64,000 bases of DNA from Monocercomonoides exilis (lineage: Eukaryota > Preaxostyla > Oxymonadida > Polymastigidae). The position numbers and the translations under genes were made by a program. This document shows, in pieces, positions 1-12,543 of the stretch (position 1 is its first letter; every line of letters starts with the position of its first letter). The stretch covers positions 1-64,000 of the forward strand of contig LSRY02000035.1 in the NCBI GenBank assembly GCA_001643675.2, read 5' to 3'. A model generated the notes under the pieces. The model saw only the letters and a list, made by a program, of their open reading frames with translations. It had not been told where the DNA came from and made no database searches.

Positions 1-488
1 GAAGTGAGGAACAACAGCAGCAGCAGCAGTGGAGGAAGAGGAGGAGGAACAGGCAGAGGAGCCAGTATAAAGAGGAAGAATGCGAAGAAAGAGAAGAGAA
101 GAGAAGAGAAGAGGCAAAACAAGGAGAAGAAGAAGAAGATGATGATGGAGAAGAAGAAGCATAAACAAAGAAGAAGAAGAAGAAGAAGAAGAAAGCTGAT
201 ATGAATAAATTTTATTATTGTTATTTTTATTATTGGAAGAAGTCAGAAGAAGAATAATACGAATAACAATAATAAAATTTATTCATATCAGCTTTCTTCT
301 TCTTCTTCTTCTTCTTTGTTTATGCTTCTTCTTCTTCTCCATCATCATCTTCTTCTTCTTCCCTTGTTTTGCCTCTTCTCTTCTCTTCTCTTCTCTTTCT
401 TCGCATTCTTCCTCTTTATACTGGCTCCTCTGCCTGTTCCTCCTCCTCTTCCTCCACTGCTGCTGCTGCTGTTATTGTTCCTCACTTC
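1..488. repeat. Foldback inverted repeat cut by window edge
   Basis: Bases 1-225 recur as reverse complement at about 262-488, leaving a 36-base spacer. The arms match almost perfectly, differing slightly in GAA/TTC repeat tracts. Both arms can be read as the same Arg/Lys/Ser-rich low-complexity peptide, so open frames here are mirror images and not independent genes. The left arm reaches base 1, so the repeat may extend beyond the window. It may be a real foldback element or a palindromic assembly artefact at a contig end. Confidence 0.9.
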
Positions 489-1432
489 TTCGATCTCTGC
501 CGCCTTCTGCAGCAGCAAATACGAGTCGTCCATCGCATGCTTCATCTCAGTTTCCTCAAAAGCGTCAGCAGCAGATGCATCATGCGGACGAGGAGCGTCG
601 GCGAGAGAGAAGAAGAGCAGACAGGAGAGGCTAATAGGATGTTGGAGGAGGAGAAGGAGGAAAAAGCAGAAGAAGAAGAGGAAAAGATAGACAGAACAAA
701 AAGGAAGAAAGTGAGAAAGAGGAAGAGGAGGATGATGATGATGAGATAGAGGAAGAGGAGAGGAAGAGGAGCAAGAGCTGATAGTTTTAGACAACGAAGA
801 TGCCTTCCTGGAGTTAGAAGAAGATGAAAATGATGAGGAAAAAGAACAAGAACAAGAAAAGGAAAAAGAAGAAGAGGCAGCGGTTGAAGAAATCGAGCAA
901 ACACGAAAATGCGCTGTCAATCGGAGACACAGGGAAGAGCAAAAAGATAAACACTATCAAACCTCAACAAGAAAACAGAGATAAAAATACAGAAAAGAAC
1001 AACAAAAGAACAAAAAGTCGAAAATTCAGTGGAAAATGTTGAAAAGGGCACAAATAAGATAGCGAAAGCATCAACATCAACAAAATAAGAACAAAAACAA
1101 GCAGAAGCACATCCAGTTTCTTCAAGCAGTGATATTCCACAAAGCAATTCAACATTATCATCTTCATTTCCCTTCTTCCTCCACCTCCTCCTCCTTCCTC
1201 ATCTTCATCTTTTTCATTGTAAATGTTTTTGATCTCTCTGAAACAACCCAATTTCTCCTTCCTCCTAAAATTATCCATTTACATCGATGAATATCTCAGA
1301 AATACATTAATAAAACAAAATAGCAGCAAACCATCAAGACATACTTGAAATCAGCCTTCAAAGTCACCTCGCGATGCAGCCAAATGTCTCCTCCTCCGAA
1401 TCTCCACAAATCCACCATTTCCATTTGCTTCT
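489..1432. other. Purine-rich low-complexity stretch
   Basis: GAA/GAG-rich on the plus strand up to about 900, then AT-rich. One plus frame (745-984) reads as an acidic peptide changing to a basic one and ends at UAA; it has no ATG start and no recognisable domain. Nothing else convincing is seen. Confidence 0.4.
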
Positions 1433-1747
1433 TCAAAATCCAACAATTTTTGAGGTGAATTTGTCAATAATCAATTTCTGGAGTCTTCCCTCCAAAAACA
1501 CTTCAATTTTCCGAGTTTTCTGCAAAGAAAGTGAGGCGCATGCTTTCCTTTCAATTCTGTCCCTTTCGGCACAAAACAAAAACCATTTTTCAAAAATTCT
1601 GCCCACATCCAACACCTGCACAACGCCTTTATCCTGCACAGTCTGCAAAAGGAAATTGCTTCGATTCTGATCATTCCACTCAAAAAAGCAGATGATTCTT
1701 GAATTATCTTCATTCGTTTCCTTTTGATATCCAATGAAGAGGTTCAA
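1433..1747 (-). CDS. Hypothetical protein fragment
   Basis: This 104-residue minus frame has mixed, protein-like composition (alternating hydrophobic and charged residues, with IICFFEW and KWFLFCAERD segments), unlike the low-complexity DNA around it. The opposite strand carries a shadow frame that looks less natural. No motif is recognised, no good start codon is visible, and the frame may be an exon or decayed fragment. It ends at a stop inside the window with no obvious partner gene. Confidence 0.3.
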   Translation of the reverse strand: MNLFIGYQKETNEDNSRIICFFEWNDQNRSNFLLQTVQDKGVVQVLDVGRIFEKWFLFCAERDRIERKACASLSLQKTRKIEVFLEGRLQKLIIDKFTSKIVGF

Positions 1748-2558
1748 ATACTTTCCATTGCTCCATGCGCTTCTTCATTTCTAAGCCTCGGATCAATCAG
1801 CTCCTGTTTGTTTATTTGCAAGTAACATAAAAAAGAAAAGCATAAAAGATTATTTTTGGTTGATGTGTTTTATTTGCAATAAAAAATCATATCAGAAACA
1901 AGAACGTGAGGCATCGGAAACTGCAATAAAATAAACTGGCCAAATAAAAACATCAAGCGGAGCCAGAAACTGCGAAAATTATGAGATACTTGTGTTTTTC
2001 GAACAAAAATAAAAAAAATAAAAATTAAAAATTAAAAATAAATATGATCCTGCAGAACATGAAAATAAATCAGTTCATTCGAATGCCTCAACGGCTTCAT
2101 CGAATGGAGTTTTTGTCTTCAAGAAATGCGTGCCATAAATATTTGAACTGTTTGTTTCCCATCATCCTGGCAGCTCTGCTCCAGCAAATCTTCTGCTTTG
2201 CAGCTCTTGTCCATCAATCCATCTGCATCCTTCGGCATGAAATCATAAAGCACACGCTGTGAACAGCTGCGCTTCAATCCAACGGATCCTGTGCGAGGGG
2301 CCATTGCCCTTCCGTTTTTGGCGCCAATTCAGGTGTCACATCCCTCCCTTTTGCATGTTCAACCCAATTCACAGCTGCTGCTCCTTTGCCCCTCGCCCCT
2401 CTGCCCCTCTGCCCGCTTCCATTCTGCTTCCCTCACGCTTGAGCATTTTTAAATGTTATGTCGGTTGTTTGCTGCCAACATCAACTTTTTTTCCTTTCTT
2501 TCTATTTTTGCAAATAATTAATCAGATCAAATCTGGCTAAAAATTTTGATATGGGCGC
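1748..2558. other. Gene-free AT-rich stretch
   Basis: AT-rich DNA with A-runs near 2010-2045, then C-rich text at about 2340-2430. Only short unconvincing frames are present. Confidence 0.4.
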
Positions 2559-3412
2559 TTATTTTGATCCTGAAATAAACTGCTCAGATAACATGCATGT
2601 TTGCCTCCCAATTGCTGATTTCTCGTGTGGGCAGATGAGCACCGAAAATGGAAGCGAAAAATCAAATGATCGAAAACAATTGCAAAACACTTTGGAACAA
2701 TGGAAGACTCTAATCAACAATTTGACAGACATAGCAAGGCGCCCCATTTGAATTTCTCTGAACTTGGAAGCAGACATTGTTTTGATTGGCCAATGAACGT
2801 TCGTCTCTTGGCTTTTGGAGATGATTGCAGCACTTGTGCAAGCTTGCATGAGCAACGAGAATACAAGTCAGCGGTTGGTGTGAATGCTTTTGATAACTGT
2901 TTGCTCCATTTCAATGAAAATTCCTTGAATGAACAAACAAATTTTGTTTTTGGACTGTCTTTCCTTCAATTAAAAATAGAAAACCAGAAAAATTAAAGAA
3001 AGATGCTTTGCCTTTGTTGCAGGGAACAACAATTCAGCCCCGAATTCTGTTTTTGCAAAAAGGCAATGGCGAAAACAATACCTGACTCGAGAAATCCCCC
3101 AAAATCCTCTGAATTCATCTCTTCAGCACGCATAATCCATTCGCAACAACATCTGCATGCCAGTTCAGACTTGTTTTTGTGTTCTCCACCCTTCCTTCTC
3201 TCGCTCATCATCCTCTTTTGCCGTCAAGTTCCGCGCCCACAGATGCCTCTCTTCTGCTTCAACCTCTATCAATGCCATCGAAATTTCTCATGCTTCCCTC
3301 TTCATGCTCCGAATTGCTGCGCTCTAGAGGACACTCTTTCCGAGCTCTGGTGCTGACGAAGAAGGCGATAAAGCGATGGACAAATCAGGCTAAGAAATCA
3401 ATGGCTTTCAAA
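2559..3412 (-). other. Weak minus-strand coding remnants
   Basis: Two minus frames (2559-2855 and 2993-3211) have helical, Cys/Leu/Lys-rich composition like the helical-protein fragments elsewhere in the window, for example a segment ending GGFLESGIVFAIAFLQKQ. They are in different frames and separated by stops, so they could be exons or remnants of one decayed gene. No domain is recognised. Confidence 0.25.
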
Positions 3413-3532
3413 TGATCATATTTTCTTTGATTTCTGTCATTGCGTTTTTTTGTCACATTGTTGCTTGTTTCGGGCTGTGAAAGAGGCATCAAGCGTATTA
3501 ACGATTCCATCGCATGCGCCTCCCTCGGCATC

Positions 3533-3901
3533 TCATCTAATCGCTGCTTCTTCCAGTGACACTGGAAGTACACTCGGCGATGGGCTTCTTGTTGCTCCTC
3601 GATCGCTCTCCAGGTGCAGCGCATCAATCGGCCAGCACGACACGCCGAATAGTGTTACTGAAGACGAAGAAAGCGAGTTCGTCTCAATCATGCTCATCGT
3701 CCTTCCTCTCTCCACAACTTTCATCTTCTTCTCTCCCAGCACTAGCTGTTTTCTTCTTCGCCTCCGCGCCTCCTGCCGAGTATTGTAGTTATCGACGCCA
3801 CCTGTTTCATGCTCGCCACTACCACTGCCACGCCCAGGCATGACCCTGACTCGCTCTTCAAACGAATCTCCTTCGTGGCATTCCCGTAATCCTCTGCTCA
3901 T
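3533..3901 (-). CDS. Ser/Arg-rich hypothetical frame
   Basis: A 122-residue minus frame with basic and Ser-rich segments (a run of Arg, then Ser-rich text and a short hydrophobic stretch). Two shadow frames overlap it. The composition resembles linker regions of other fragments in this window. No motif or clear start is seen, and it may not be expressed. Confidence 0.22.
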   Translation of the reverse strand: MSRGLRECHEGDSFEERVRVMPGRGSGSGEHETGGVDNYNTRQEARRRRRKQLVLGEKKMKVVERGRTMSMIETNSLSSSSVTLFGVSCWPIDALHLESDRGATRSPSPSVLPVSLEEAAIR

Positions 3902-4425
3902 GCCGATCTCTCTTCTCCTTTATGCGCTATCTGCCCCTTCTTTTTGTATTTCCTGAAGAACTCTATTCCAATGAAAGCTTCGCTCCCATTTCATCGGAAT
4001 CTGAGATGTGCTCCTTCTGGAACAAATCACTTTATTCAAAATGTTTGTACCTTTCATTCAGGTGCACACAACGATCGAAGGGATGGTTGGCCAACCATCG
4101 TCACTCGCAAAAGAAAATAGAATGTACACCAAGTCTGTCGCAGAGAGATGTTTGCTTATCTGGCTCCATATTCAATCCTCCTTGCCTTGCAGATGCTGAG
4201 CAATGAAAAAGGAGAAAGTGAATAGCCACAGCTGTGAATGCTGCTGGAACACTTTGGCAAATCATCTTTCTGGCGCCAGAATTTGTCATTGGACACAAAA
4301 TGGGATTGCAGTTGAGCTGTCACTGATTATTGCCTTCTTTCTTTTCTGCTCCCACATGTCCTGATCGTGACGCTTCAAAATCATTCAGAGATGAAGATCC
4401 TCCAGCATTTCTTGCCTCATAATCA

Positions 4426-4821
4426 TTGGGTTCGCATCACCTTATCTTCGCGCACAATGGAGTTATCTTGTCGGAATATCCCCTCCTTTATGTGTTCATT
4501 TCCCATTACAATTCGCCAACTGAAGACGATAAATCAACTGATAGATGTCACAACAAACAGAAAATGACTTCTTTGCCAGTGCACCAACGATTGAAATTGC
4601 AATTTGAAATCAATAGAGAGAATGATGACAAACCAGAAATGATTATTGCTCTTCCATTCAAGGCTCATTCTGTTAAAACATCATTTTCTTTTCATCTTTG
4701 GATTATATTTTTCTTTTGCTATTTATTTTTAAATACAAATTTCCACATCCTTTGTATTTCTTCAATACATTATAAAAGTGCATTTGTATCCATTATCTCC
4801 GTTGATGCTGCTCGTTTTTAA
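4426..4821 (+). CDS. Hypothetical protein with possible C-terminal membrane segment
   Basis: A 131-residue plus frame of mixed composition. Its last third contains an aromatic hydrophobic run (residues about 88-105) that could span a membrane. The upstream half contains acidic and basic patches. No homologous family is recognised. It ends at UAA followed by AT-rich DNA. It could equally be a chance frame in AT-rich DNA. Confidence 0.25.
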   Translation: MGSHHLIFAHNGVILSEYPLLYVFISHYNSPTEDDKSTDRCHNKQKMTSLPVHQRLKLQFEINRENDDKPEMIIALPFKAHSVKTSFSFHLWIIFFFCYLFLNTNFHILCISSIHYKSAFVSIISVDAARF

Positions 4822-5250
4822 TATTCACATAAACGTTATTCGCTAAATATTCACATGTCTGCATAAAGGAAGGATATCTCCTTTTTTTGTGTTAAAAGAG
4901 CAATGAATAACAGTTTTTTCTGTCTGATTGACAATAATTAAATGGACTTGATTTGTGGAACAGTCTTCTCAAGCTGATGATGGAGCTCAAAGAGTGCCGA
5001 AACATGTTCCATACTCGATCTTGCTCCAATTTCTGTGTTTCAACGAGCTTTCAAAAATGATACTTCTTCTCTCATTGAAATCAATGCGGGTGTTATGAAC
5101 ATTGCATTGTGCATATTCTCTGACTGCTGCTTTTTCTGCAAGAATTACGGATTTTGCAATGGGACTGGATTAATTCTTAACGCCCAAAATAAAAGAATCC
5201 ATTCAAACAGTAATATGGGAGTGAATAAATATTTGAGTTAGTCATTGAAA
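4822..5250. other. AT-rich leader region upstream of the GTPase
   Basis: No convincing separate gene. A plus frame (5035-5241) lies in the GTPase frame and is separated from its ATG only by UAG and three codons. If UAG is read as glutamine the GTPase could start further upstream, but the composition here is not clearly protein-like. Confidence 0.3.
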
Positions 5251-7592
5251 ATGTCTCTTATAGATCATATGGCAGATGAGAAAGCGAATGGAGGGAAGGT
5301 GAAGTTCTCGCAAGAAGACTTCTTGTATATTTTGAAAGAGTTTTACAAGAGATGTTGCAATTGCGGATCAGGCAAAAACATGGCGATCGTTCTTGGAAGG
5401 AGCCAGGTTGGAAAAAGTACCATGATAAACAAATTACGCGGAGTGGAAATGGAAGAGGATGACAATGGAGATTTGGTAGTGAAAACAAAAGTGGAGGATA
5501 TGGCTAAAATGGGAAAAGGAATTGAGCCAGAGACCATCATTCCAGAATCATATGGATTAAATGAAAAGGTTATCTTGTTAGATACTCGAGGCTTTCTTGG
5601 ATCAGAGGTGGATGTCAAAGAAGAAGTTGTCAGTATGCTTTTATTACAGTTTTTCCAGAGAAATGCATCAAAAGTGATGATTGCGTATATTTCTCAATAT
5701 GAAAACTACTACAATTTGACAAATGCATATGATGATATGATGTTCATTAACCAGATATGCAAAAACAAGGAGTTTCCAGTTGTGTTCGTTGCCAACAAAT
5801 GCAAGGAACTTTGGCTGCATAAAATGAAAATTCAGCAAAAGGAAACATCAGAAATTATAGAGAAGGTTCAAGGAAGTTTGATTGGAAAATTTACAGAACT
5901 GGAAAAACAACAGTGGATAAAATCGAAAAGAAGTTTCCGGAAATTAAAGCAGCACAATCTCTCGAACAAATAATTGGAATTCTTCTGCAAAAAGCGAAAG
6001 GAGCAACAGGTGTGCAAGGAGAGGAAATCAGGAGAAGCTTGAATCAACTTCAGACACTTCTTGTGTGGAAGAAGGCTCACGCTAATGGCAGACTAATATA
6101 CTATGATCCGACACTCGACGGATCTGAGGAACCAATTAAAGACGAGATTAAAAATTTAAATAACTATAAGAGTCCCAATGATGTCAATCTTGACCGATGC
6201 ACACCATCTTATTACTGGTTTATGGACTCTGCATCATCGATGGCGAGCAAGCTATATTGGCTTGTATTAGCCAAGAGGGGGAGAGTTCAAGTGCCGAATA
6301 TGCTTCAAGAGATAATAGAGGCGTGCAAGGATTTTGCAAAAGATTCGGAAAAGTTGTATTCAGAAGTGAGCGACGATGTTGAGGAATTGGAGGATAAGCT
6401 GAGAAACATCACTTTTGAATCAGAAGAATCAATCGAAACAAAAATCAAAAATCAAGAAAACACTATCAGGCAATGCAATGATGATGTTGTCGAATATCAA
6501 AAAAGGATCAATGAACTAGATCAACCTGAAACCGTGAAATTTGACACAATTGAATTCTGTGAATTTGACAATTATGCATCAAATGAAGTTGTCATAGAGA
6601 GACCAATCAATGTTCCAAATGCCACTTGCTTTTTCACTGCTGGAAATAAATACACATACAACGACAAGGAAGAACAAGAAGTTTGCATCAAAGATGGGGT
6701 CTTGAGAGGAGTTTTCAAAGCACCAAAAGCATTAAGGCATGCTCTTAATGTTGTTGGAGCTGTGGTGGGATTAGGAATTCCAACAGCATTTTTAAACGAT
6801 TCAAGTGTCTGTGAAGGGAAAATTGATCTGTTTGCCCCAAAGCGTGATATTCCTTCAAATAGACAGAAGATACAAGAATATCAGATCAAAGTGAAAGAGT
6901 GCGAAAACAGAAAAGAGGAATGTGGAATAAGTATTGATACATTGAAAAGAGAATTAGATATGGTCCAAAAACGTAACGACAGGAAAAAGGATGAGATAAA
7001 CACAAATGAAAAAAAGAAGAGGGATATGGAGGAGCGGATAGAATATTTGAAAAATGAGGAGGAGAAATGGATCAACAGGAGTTCAAGGTTGCAAAAATGT
7101 TTAGAGTTTTGCAGGGAATGCGATGAACAATGGGAAAATAATAATAAAATCATCGAACAAATGTATCTCTTCTCTTGTTTTCATATTCCAAAAGAATATG
7201 TCGAAGAAGTTAGAAAAGGAAATTTTGAACAATTTTCTCCATCTTCTTCAATGTTTCAATCGTCTTCAGCGACTCCATCTGCACTCAGCGCATCAGCGAG
7301 TAGACAAGCAGGGATGGAGTCTTCATTGTCGAGGAGCGAAGCCAAATGGCAAGAAAAACAACAGAATTTCTTGCATTTGAGTCAAAATGATGAGAATAAG
7401 AGGATGCTTGCGAGGTTCGTTGTTGCGATGGAGGACATTGATTCAGAGACCAAAAAACGCAAATCTTTTCTTTTAGAAAGAGATGGAAAATATGATCCAA
7501 AGCTTGTTTCAGATGCAATTGATGAGATATTCCTCATATGGAATCAAATGTTTGAATGCAAAGGGTATTTGGAAAAATATTTAGAAAATTAA
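5251..7592 (+). CDS. Large P-loop GTPase with coiled coils (one frame break)
   Basis: The N-terminal G domain has a Walker A motif GRSQVGKST (residues 49-57), a G3-like DTRG (111-114) and a G4-like ANKCK (181-185), as in TRAFAC GTPases of the AIG1/MMR_HSR1 kind. It is followed by a coiled coil, a middle domain with a hydrophobic stretch (VVGAVVGLGIP), a second long Lys/Glu coiled coil and a Ser-rich C-terminal part, a layout recalling dynamin-like or GBP-like GTPases. The frame used to about 5905 ends at 5973, and the rest runs in another frame. One extra A in the A-run at 5903-5907 would join them, so a homopolymer error or recent mutation is likely. The start is the ATG at 5251. It ends at UAA with AATAAA-like sequence soon after. 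The cellular role is unknown; membrane or cytoskeletal remodelling is only inference. Confidence 0.75.
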
Positions 7593-7732
7593 AAATTGAG
7601 GATTTCGATTGATTTGTCCTTATCATTATATATATATAATATTGTTAATAATTTCTTTAGAAATCACACAATAAAAATAAGATTCATTTCTTGTTTTGTT
7701 TAACAATTATCACTCCTGTTTTCTCTCTCTCT

Positions 7733-7911
<179 letters not shown>

Positions 7912-8488
7912 TCTCTCTTTCTCTTTCTCTTTGTCAGTCAGTCAGTCAGTCTGTCTGTTTGTATAATTTCATTTTAATCATTCCTTTTATCACATATACG
8001 AACGTTGTAGTTTTCTTTAATGTAGAACTTTTTTTTGAAATCATTATTTTCCAAAAAATAAATTAAATTTTTTTATTGAAACAAAAATCATCATGTTCCG
8101 AAACAAAACAAGGAAAGTAATAATTTTTTGTGCATTATTATTTTTTGCATTATTAATTTATTGTGTGAAATGTTACAAAACATTGAACACTTTTGTTTTA
8201 ATGAATAATGCTCAAAACATTTCGAAACAATAATTAATAAAGCACTCTTTTTTTTGGGATCTGAAATTTCTAATTACAGAGTGCACTTTTAAATAGCCTG
8301 GGGTGGCGTGCTGACTTCTGATGTGAACTTTTTGACTTTTAACGGACGTGATAGATTTTTCCGTGTCACAAAAAATTAACATTAATGTAAATTGAACGGT
8401 TTAATGATGAAGAATAATTTTTTTTAAAAATTACAACTATAAGGTTGATTTTTTTATTTTATTTTTTTTTTTATTATTTCTTTTTTTT

Positions 8489-8732
8489 ATGGGTAATTCT
8501 TTTTGAAAAGTCGCAAATGTTAAATTTTCAAATAAATAAAAATTTTCTAATTTTTCTCAAAATATTGTTGACATACACCAAACTTCATAAATATGTAATC
8601 TATTTCTTGATAATGCTATTTCATACTTTCTTAAGAAGATTCGTGAGCAGGAACAGAAATTTGATCAAAATATGAAATTTTTGTTTAATATAAAAATTAA
8701 ACATTTGCGACTTTTCGAAATAAATTACTCAT
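8489..8732. mobile_element. MITE-like inverted-repeat element
   Basis: The left end begins ATGGGTAATTCTTTTTGAAA and continues AGTCGCAAATG. The right end is its reverse complement with a few mismatches (about 40 bases per arm). The 244-base body has no transposase. Related single ends lie at 8877-8915 and 14612-14640, so this is a small family of non-autonomous elements. Confidence 0.7.
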
Positions 8733-8876
8733 ATCTTTAGGTATAAACTGTAAAACAACGTTCTTGAAAAAGAATAAAATAAGATCTGTTGAAAACTTTA
8801 AAAATAAAATGAACGCACACAATTTTCGAAAACTCACATTGAAAAAATATAAAAGCATAACAAGATTTTTATCAAA

Positions 8877-8915
8877 TATGGGTCATTCTTTTATGAAAAG
8901 TCGCAAACATTTAAC
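8877..8915 (+). repeat. Solo terminal repeat of the MITE-like family
   Basis: The segment ATATGGGTCATTC through AAAAGTCGCAAACATTTAAC matches the left arm of the element at 8489-8732. No matching right end is seen nearby. Confidence 0.6.
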
Positions 8916-9593
8916 TGATCTGAAATTAAGATCAAAAATGATCATTAAATGTCGATCATTCTTTACCATCATATATTGCTGAGTATTAATCTTTTCAGTT
9001 TTGTCACCATATCCCCGAATATTACGTTTCAAAAAAACTGATTTCACATATTATTTTCACTGTCAAATCATATCAATATTATTAAATTTTGTTTTTCTTG
9101 TATTTTGTAGCAACTTAATAATTTGTTCATATTTCTTTGTTTTCATTTCAACTGTTCATATAAACATTTGAATTTTTTGAATTTTGACTCCACAATTATT
9201 CTTTTCCTATTTTATAAAACAAATAGATTTTAATTTGCTTTAATTTGAGTATTTTGAAAAAAAATTTTTAAACAGGAAAATTTCATCGATGCCGTCCTCA
9301 TTGAAATTAAAAGAAATTCAAAAAGTTGTTAATATTGATCAATTGAAAATGTTATAAAAAATAAATGTAGAATAACATGAAATTTCTCAAAATTAAATGT
9401 ACTTATATATGAAATTCTTAATTGAAATGGTATCCCATGTTTTGAATCAAATCATGAATCATATCTTAAATAGTTTTCAACTTTTCATTTTCTTTTTTGC
9501 TTATCTTTTTGTTCTCATTTCAATTCCCTTCCAAAAGAAATTCTGTTCCTTCTTTTCCATCAAATCAAAATAGATGAGATTTCGGCGATGATT

Positions 9594-10326
9594 GAAATTT
9601 ATAATTTGAACATGGACTTTGCGCTTGTGACACAAAAGGCGCTGCAATTTTGTGTGATGAGTTGTATCAAAAAGCCTTTTGTGGGAAGTGCAACGATGCA
9701 GTTGCCTCTTTTCTCATCGCCATTAAAATTCTTTATCTTATTAAACTGGAGCAGCTCTCCAGTCAGTTTCTCCATTCTGGAGAAGGAGAAACAAGGAGAA
9801 GAAAGCTGCAGGAGATGATAAATCATCTTCATCTTTGCCTTCGTCATCAGCGCCTGCGGTTGTTCCTTCGGATGCATCGTCAGTGGAGGCGTCATACATG
9901 TCGGCAGCAGCGACGAACGAAATTGAGAGGTGGCTACGGATAGTTGTGAAGAAAGCAGCTGAGCTGCGAAAGCTGCATGGTTATGAAGCTGTCGCTGCTC
10001 CTGTTGCTGTGGATGTTGCACATGCCGCGAGGTTTCAATGTTGGCTTGCTGCGCTCTGCTGAACAGAACGTGCTGTGTCCGCTCAATGCGTGATGCTTTC
10101 CATTCCACTTCTTGCTCTTCTCCCGTTTCTTGAGGACTTGCCGAGAAAGAATTCGTCGAAGAAGCAGTTATTAACAGCGGTTGATGTGGTTGCGTTCCTG
10201 CCAATCTGCAATCCGCCTGATCCATCGCTGGCTTCATTGGCCATTGAATGGCTGTAGAACCGATAGAAGCAATCGAAGAATGGGAGCGACGAAGCTGGAG
10301 AGCAAAATGAGGAGGGGAATGGTTGA
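9594..10326 (+). CDS. Helical (alpha-solenoid-like) protein, interrupted
   Basis: Coding-like text begins about 9594, changes frame near 9660 and again before 9830, and then runs in one frame to UGA at 10324. The last part has a Ser/Ala-rich linker, then amphipathic helices (residue pairs such as ERWLRIVVKKAAELRK and LLALLPFLEDL) like HEAT/ARM solenoids. UGA lies in frame at 10060-10062. Beyond the UAG at 10255 the frame continues in natural text through a second UAG (10264) to UGA. No family is recognised. It may be decayed, or UAG may encode Gln here. Confidence 0.4.
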
Positions 10327-10497
10327 AGTGCGCCAAGTGTGAGAGATTGTGTAGAAGACGTGGAGGGTGTGGTGAAGAGGATGAAGGATGAAGGATGGAA
10401 GATGTGGTTCTGTCGCCTGCAGTGATAGTGCTGCATTTGCTGGATGAAAGAAAAGAAGAAGAAGAAGAAGTTTAAAAAGGAAAAAAGGCAAATCAGA

Positions 10498-12118
10498 TGA
10501 GCTGGCTGACAGAGCAGATGAAGGAGAAGGCCAATATCATCTGGATGAATCGGAAAGATTCTGGAGCTGAGCGAGAAGCACAACTCAGAGGTGAAGGAGG
10601 TGAAGGAGCATCTGGTGACGATGAAGGAGAAGGTGGAACTGATTTATATGAGGATTGAGAAGTGAAGAATCGATGCGCACAGCAGGTCGTTGTGGTGAGT
10701 TGGAACAGCAAGGGGTCGATGCAGGAAATTGAAGTTTCCCTTTCTACGTTTTCTTTATTAATGTATGCATGTGGACAAATAATTCTGTCTAAGGCTTCGT
10801 TGATCCTTCCGTCGGGGCTGTGTGAAAAGTGCCAGGAGAAGTTTGCAGCGAGCATCGGGGATGGCAGCATTGTGGTAGTTGGGCCAGACCCGAGCAGGAA
10901 GGGGGTTGTTGCAAAAGCGAGGAGCGGAGTGAGTATTGTGAGTAAAGCAAACAACGATAGTGTATGAGGTGGTAGAAGTAAGGGAACGAGATCTGGGATC
11001 AGTAAGAGATCAGAGAAGAAAGGCGTTGGGACAAATGGTGGTGGTGGTGTTTGTATTGGCTATGAAGGAGGAGTGGATGCAACAGTGCGGTCGAAGATGA
11101 ACAAGATGGAAAAGGAAACGAAGATGCTGATTGCGCTGTTGAATGTGCACATAAAGACTATATGCGAGAAGAAGGGACTGTTCAATGAGGTGATTGCAAA
11201 GCAGCAGATGTCTGTTGCTCAAAAGAAGCAGGAGTAGATGAATATTTAAGCTTCGAATGAAGATATTGCTTTATGAATGCCTGGTTCAGTGAAGAAGCTG
11301 GAAGAGAATGTGGTGCAAGTGGACTTTGGAGAGAGCAGAGAAGAAAGGACAGAGCAGAAAGGGGGGAGAGGGAGGGATGGGGCGGGGAGGAGGAGGAGGA
11401 GGAGCAGAAGCGGAGGGGGAGAATACGAGGAGGCAGAGGAGGTGGAAAAGGCAGAAGAAAAAGATGCAAGCGCGCTGTATGGGATTCAGCTGTCGCTGCA
11501 CAACAATCCGAAGAGAGAGCTGGAGGACTGGATCCCAGCTGGGGCAGAGGCAGGGGCAGGGGCAGGGAAGGCGACTGTTGTGCAGTGGCTGTACATGCTT
11601 CTTGAGCAGACGACAGACAGCCGAGACCGGGAAGAGTTGGAGTGTCCAGTGACTTCGCGTGGTGGAACGGGGGTTGGGCTGTCTGGGGCAAATGGGGTGC
11701 CTTTGTAGGCGGTGTCGATGACGAGGGAGTTATAGATGAGTGCAGTGTCTGGGTCGCTGGAACAAGAAACGTTTTAATCAGCACATGTGCTTCGGGTTCC
11801 ACACTCGCAGCGGTTGCATGTGCTGATGCACAGCAGTCGCCGATACCGCTGGAGACAGGGCTGCAGTCGTAGCTAATTCGGAAGCTGTCGAGGATCCGTG
11901 GGTGATGCGGAAACATTATTTCAGCAGATCTTTGAATGGGGGTGGGCGTGCAGAGGCAGGAGTTTGGGGACTTTGCGTACATGTGGCTGGGGGAGAAGCA
12001 AGCGGTGCAGAAGAATAACTAGGCGATGATGTGGGTGGGGATGTATGGGGAAGAACTGTTCCAGAAGGACTTTGCAGAGATGGAACTGTTTGAGAAATTT
12101 GTGCGGAAAGAGTAAACT
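10498..12118 (+). CDS. Charged helical protein(s), broken by frameshifts and UAR
   Basis: Several plus segments share a G-ending codon bias and Lys/Glu helical composition. They are a coiled coil at 10502-10670 (ends KVELIYMRIEK, with a frame change near 10560), a mixed segment at 10662-11240, a frame at 11277-12029 containing UAG at 11706 and 11733 and UAA at 11775 and 11874 but no UGA until 12027, and a final helical stretch (11938-12118) joined to it by a shift at the G-run near 11938-11942. Minus frames here are Pro/Ser/Leu-rich shadows. No domain is recognised. These may be one or more host genes with homopolymer errors, or relics. Confidence 0.35.
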
Positions 12119-12361
12119 TGAGGTGAATTGGAGTTTTCCTGGTAATTGAATGGTGTTAGAAGGGGTGTAAGAGAAAAGATGAAAGTGTTTTTTTGTTGTT
12201 TGAGGGAATAAAGTCGGTAGAGAAATTTTCCGAATTATCTGTGTTTCCATCGTTTTTACTGAATAACTTCAGGGAAGAAGCAGCTTCCGGATGTTTGCGA
12301 CGAAGCTGACAATTTACAGCCTTTTGAGCAGTCTTTGAATTATGTGATTGTGAAGGCAGCA

Positions 12362-12543
12362 AGATGGAGTCGGTCAATTTGGAGTAGGAGTTAAACACAG
12401 TATCGAAGGTGACGTGGGAATGGTTTGTGCTGAAGCTACATGTGTAGATTGTTCTGTTGGTGAAAGAGAAGAAAGAAGGGCGGTAGACGTTGTTCCACGT
12501 GCGGCTGCCAGGAGTGCTGTTGGAACTGAAGCTGTGAATGAAC
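12362..12543 (+). CDS. Coding-like segment crossed by three UAG codons
   Basis: One plus frame reads as natural protein (for example NTVSKVTWEWFVLKLHV and LFHVRLPGVLLELKL) across UAG at three places and then ends at UGA. The same DNA carries minus and other plus frames that are less protein-like. Unrecognised. It is either a decayed exon or a frame using UAG as Gln. Confidence 0.3.

Larger units (their letters stand above)
7960..9590. other. AT-rich intergenic region with element ends
   Basis: Very AT-rich DNA without a convincing gene. It holds a small inverted-repeat element (8489-8732), a further single copy of its terminal repeat (8877-8915) and, at about 8290-8370, a TGACTTCTGATGTGAAC segment resembling one near 20470-20500 in opposite orientation. 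Confidence 0.6.
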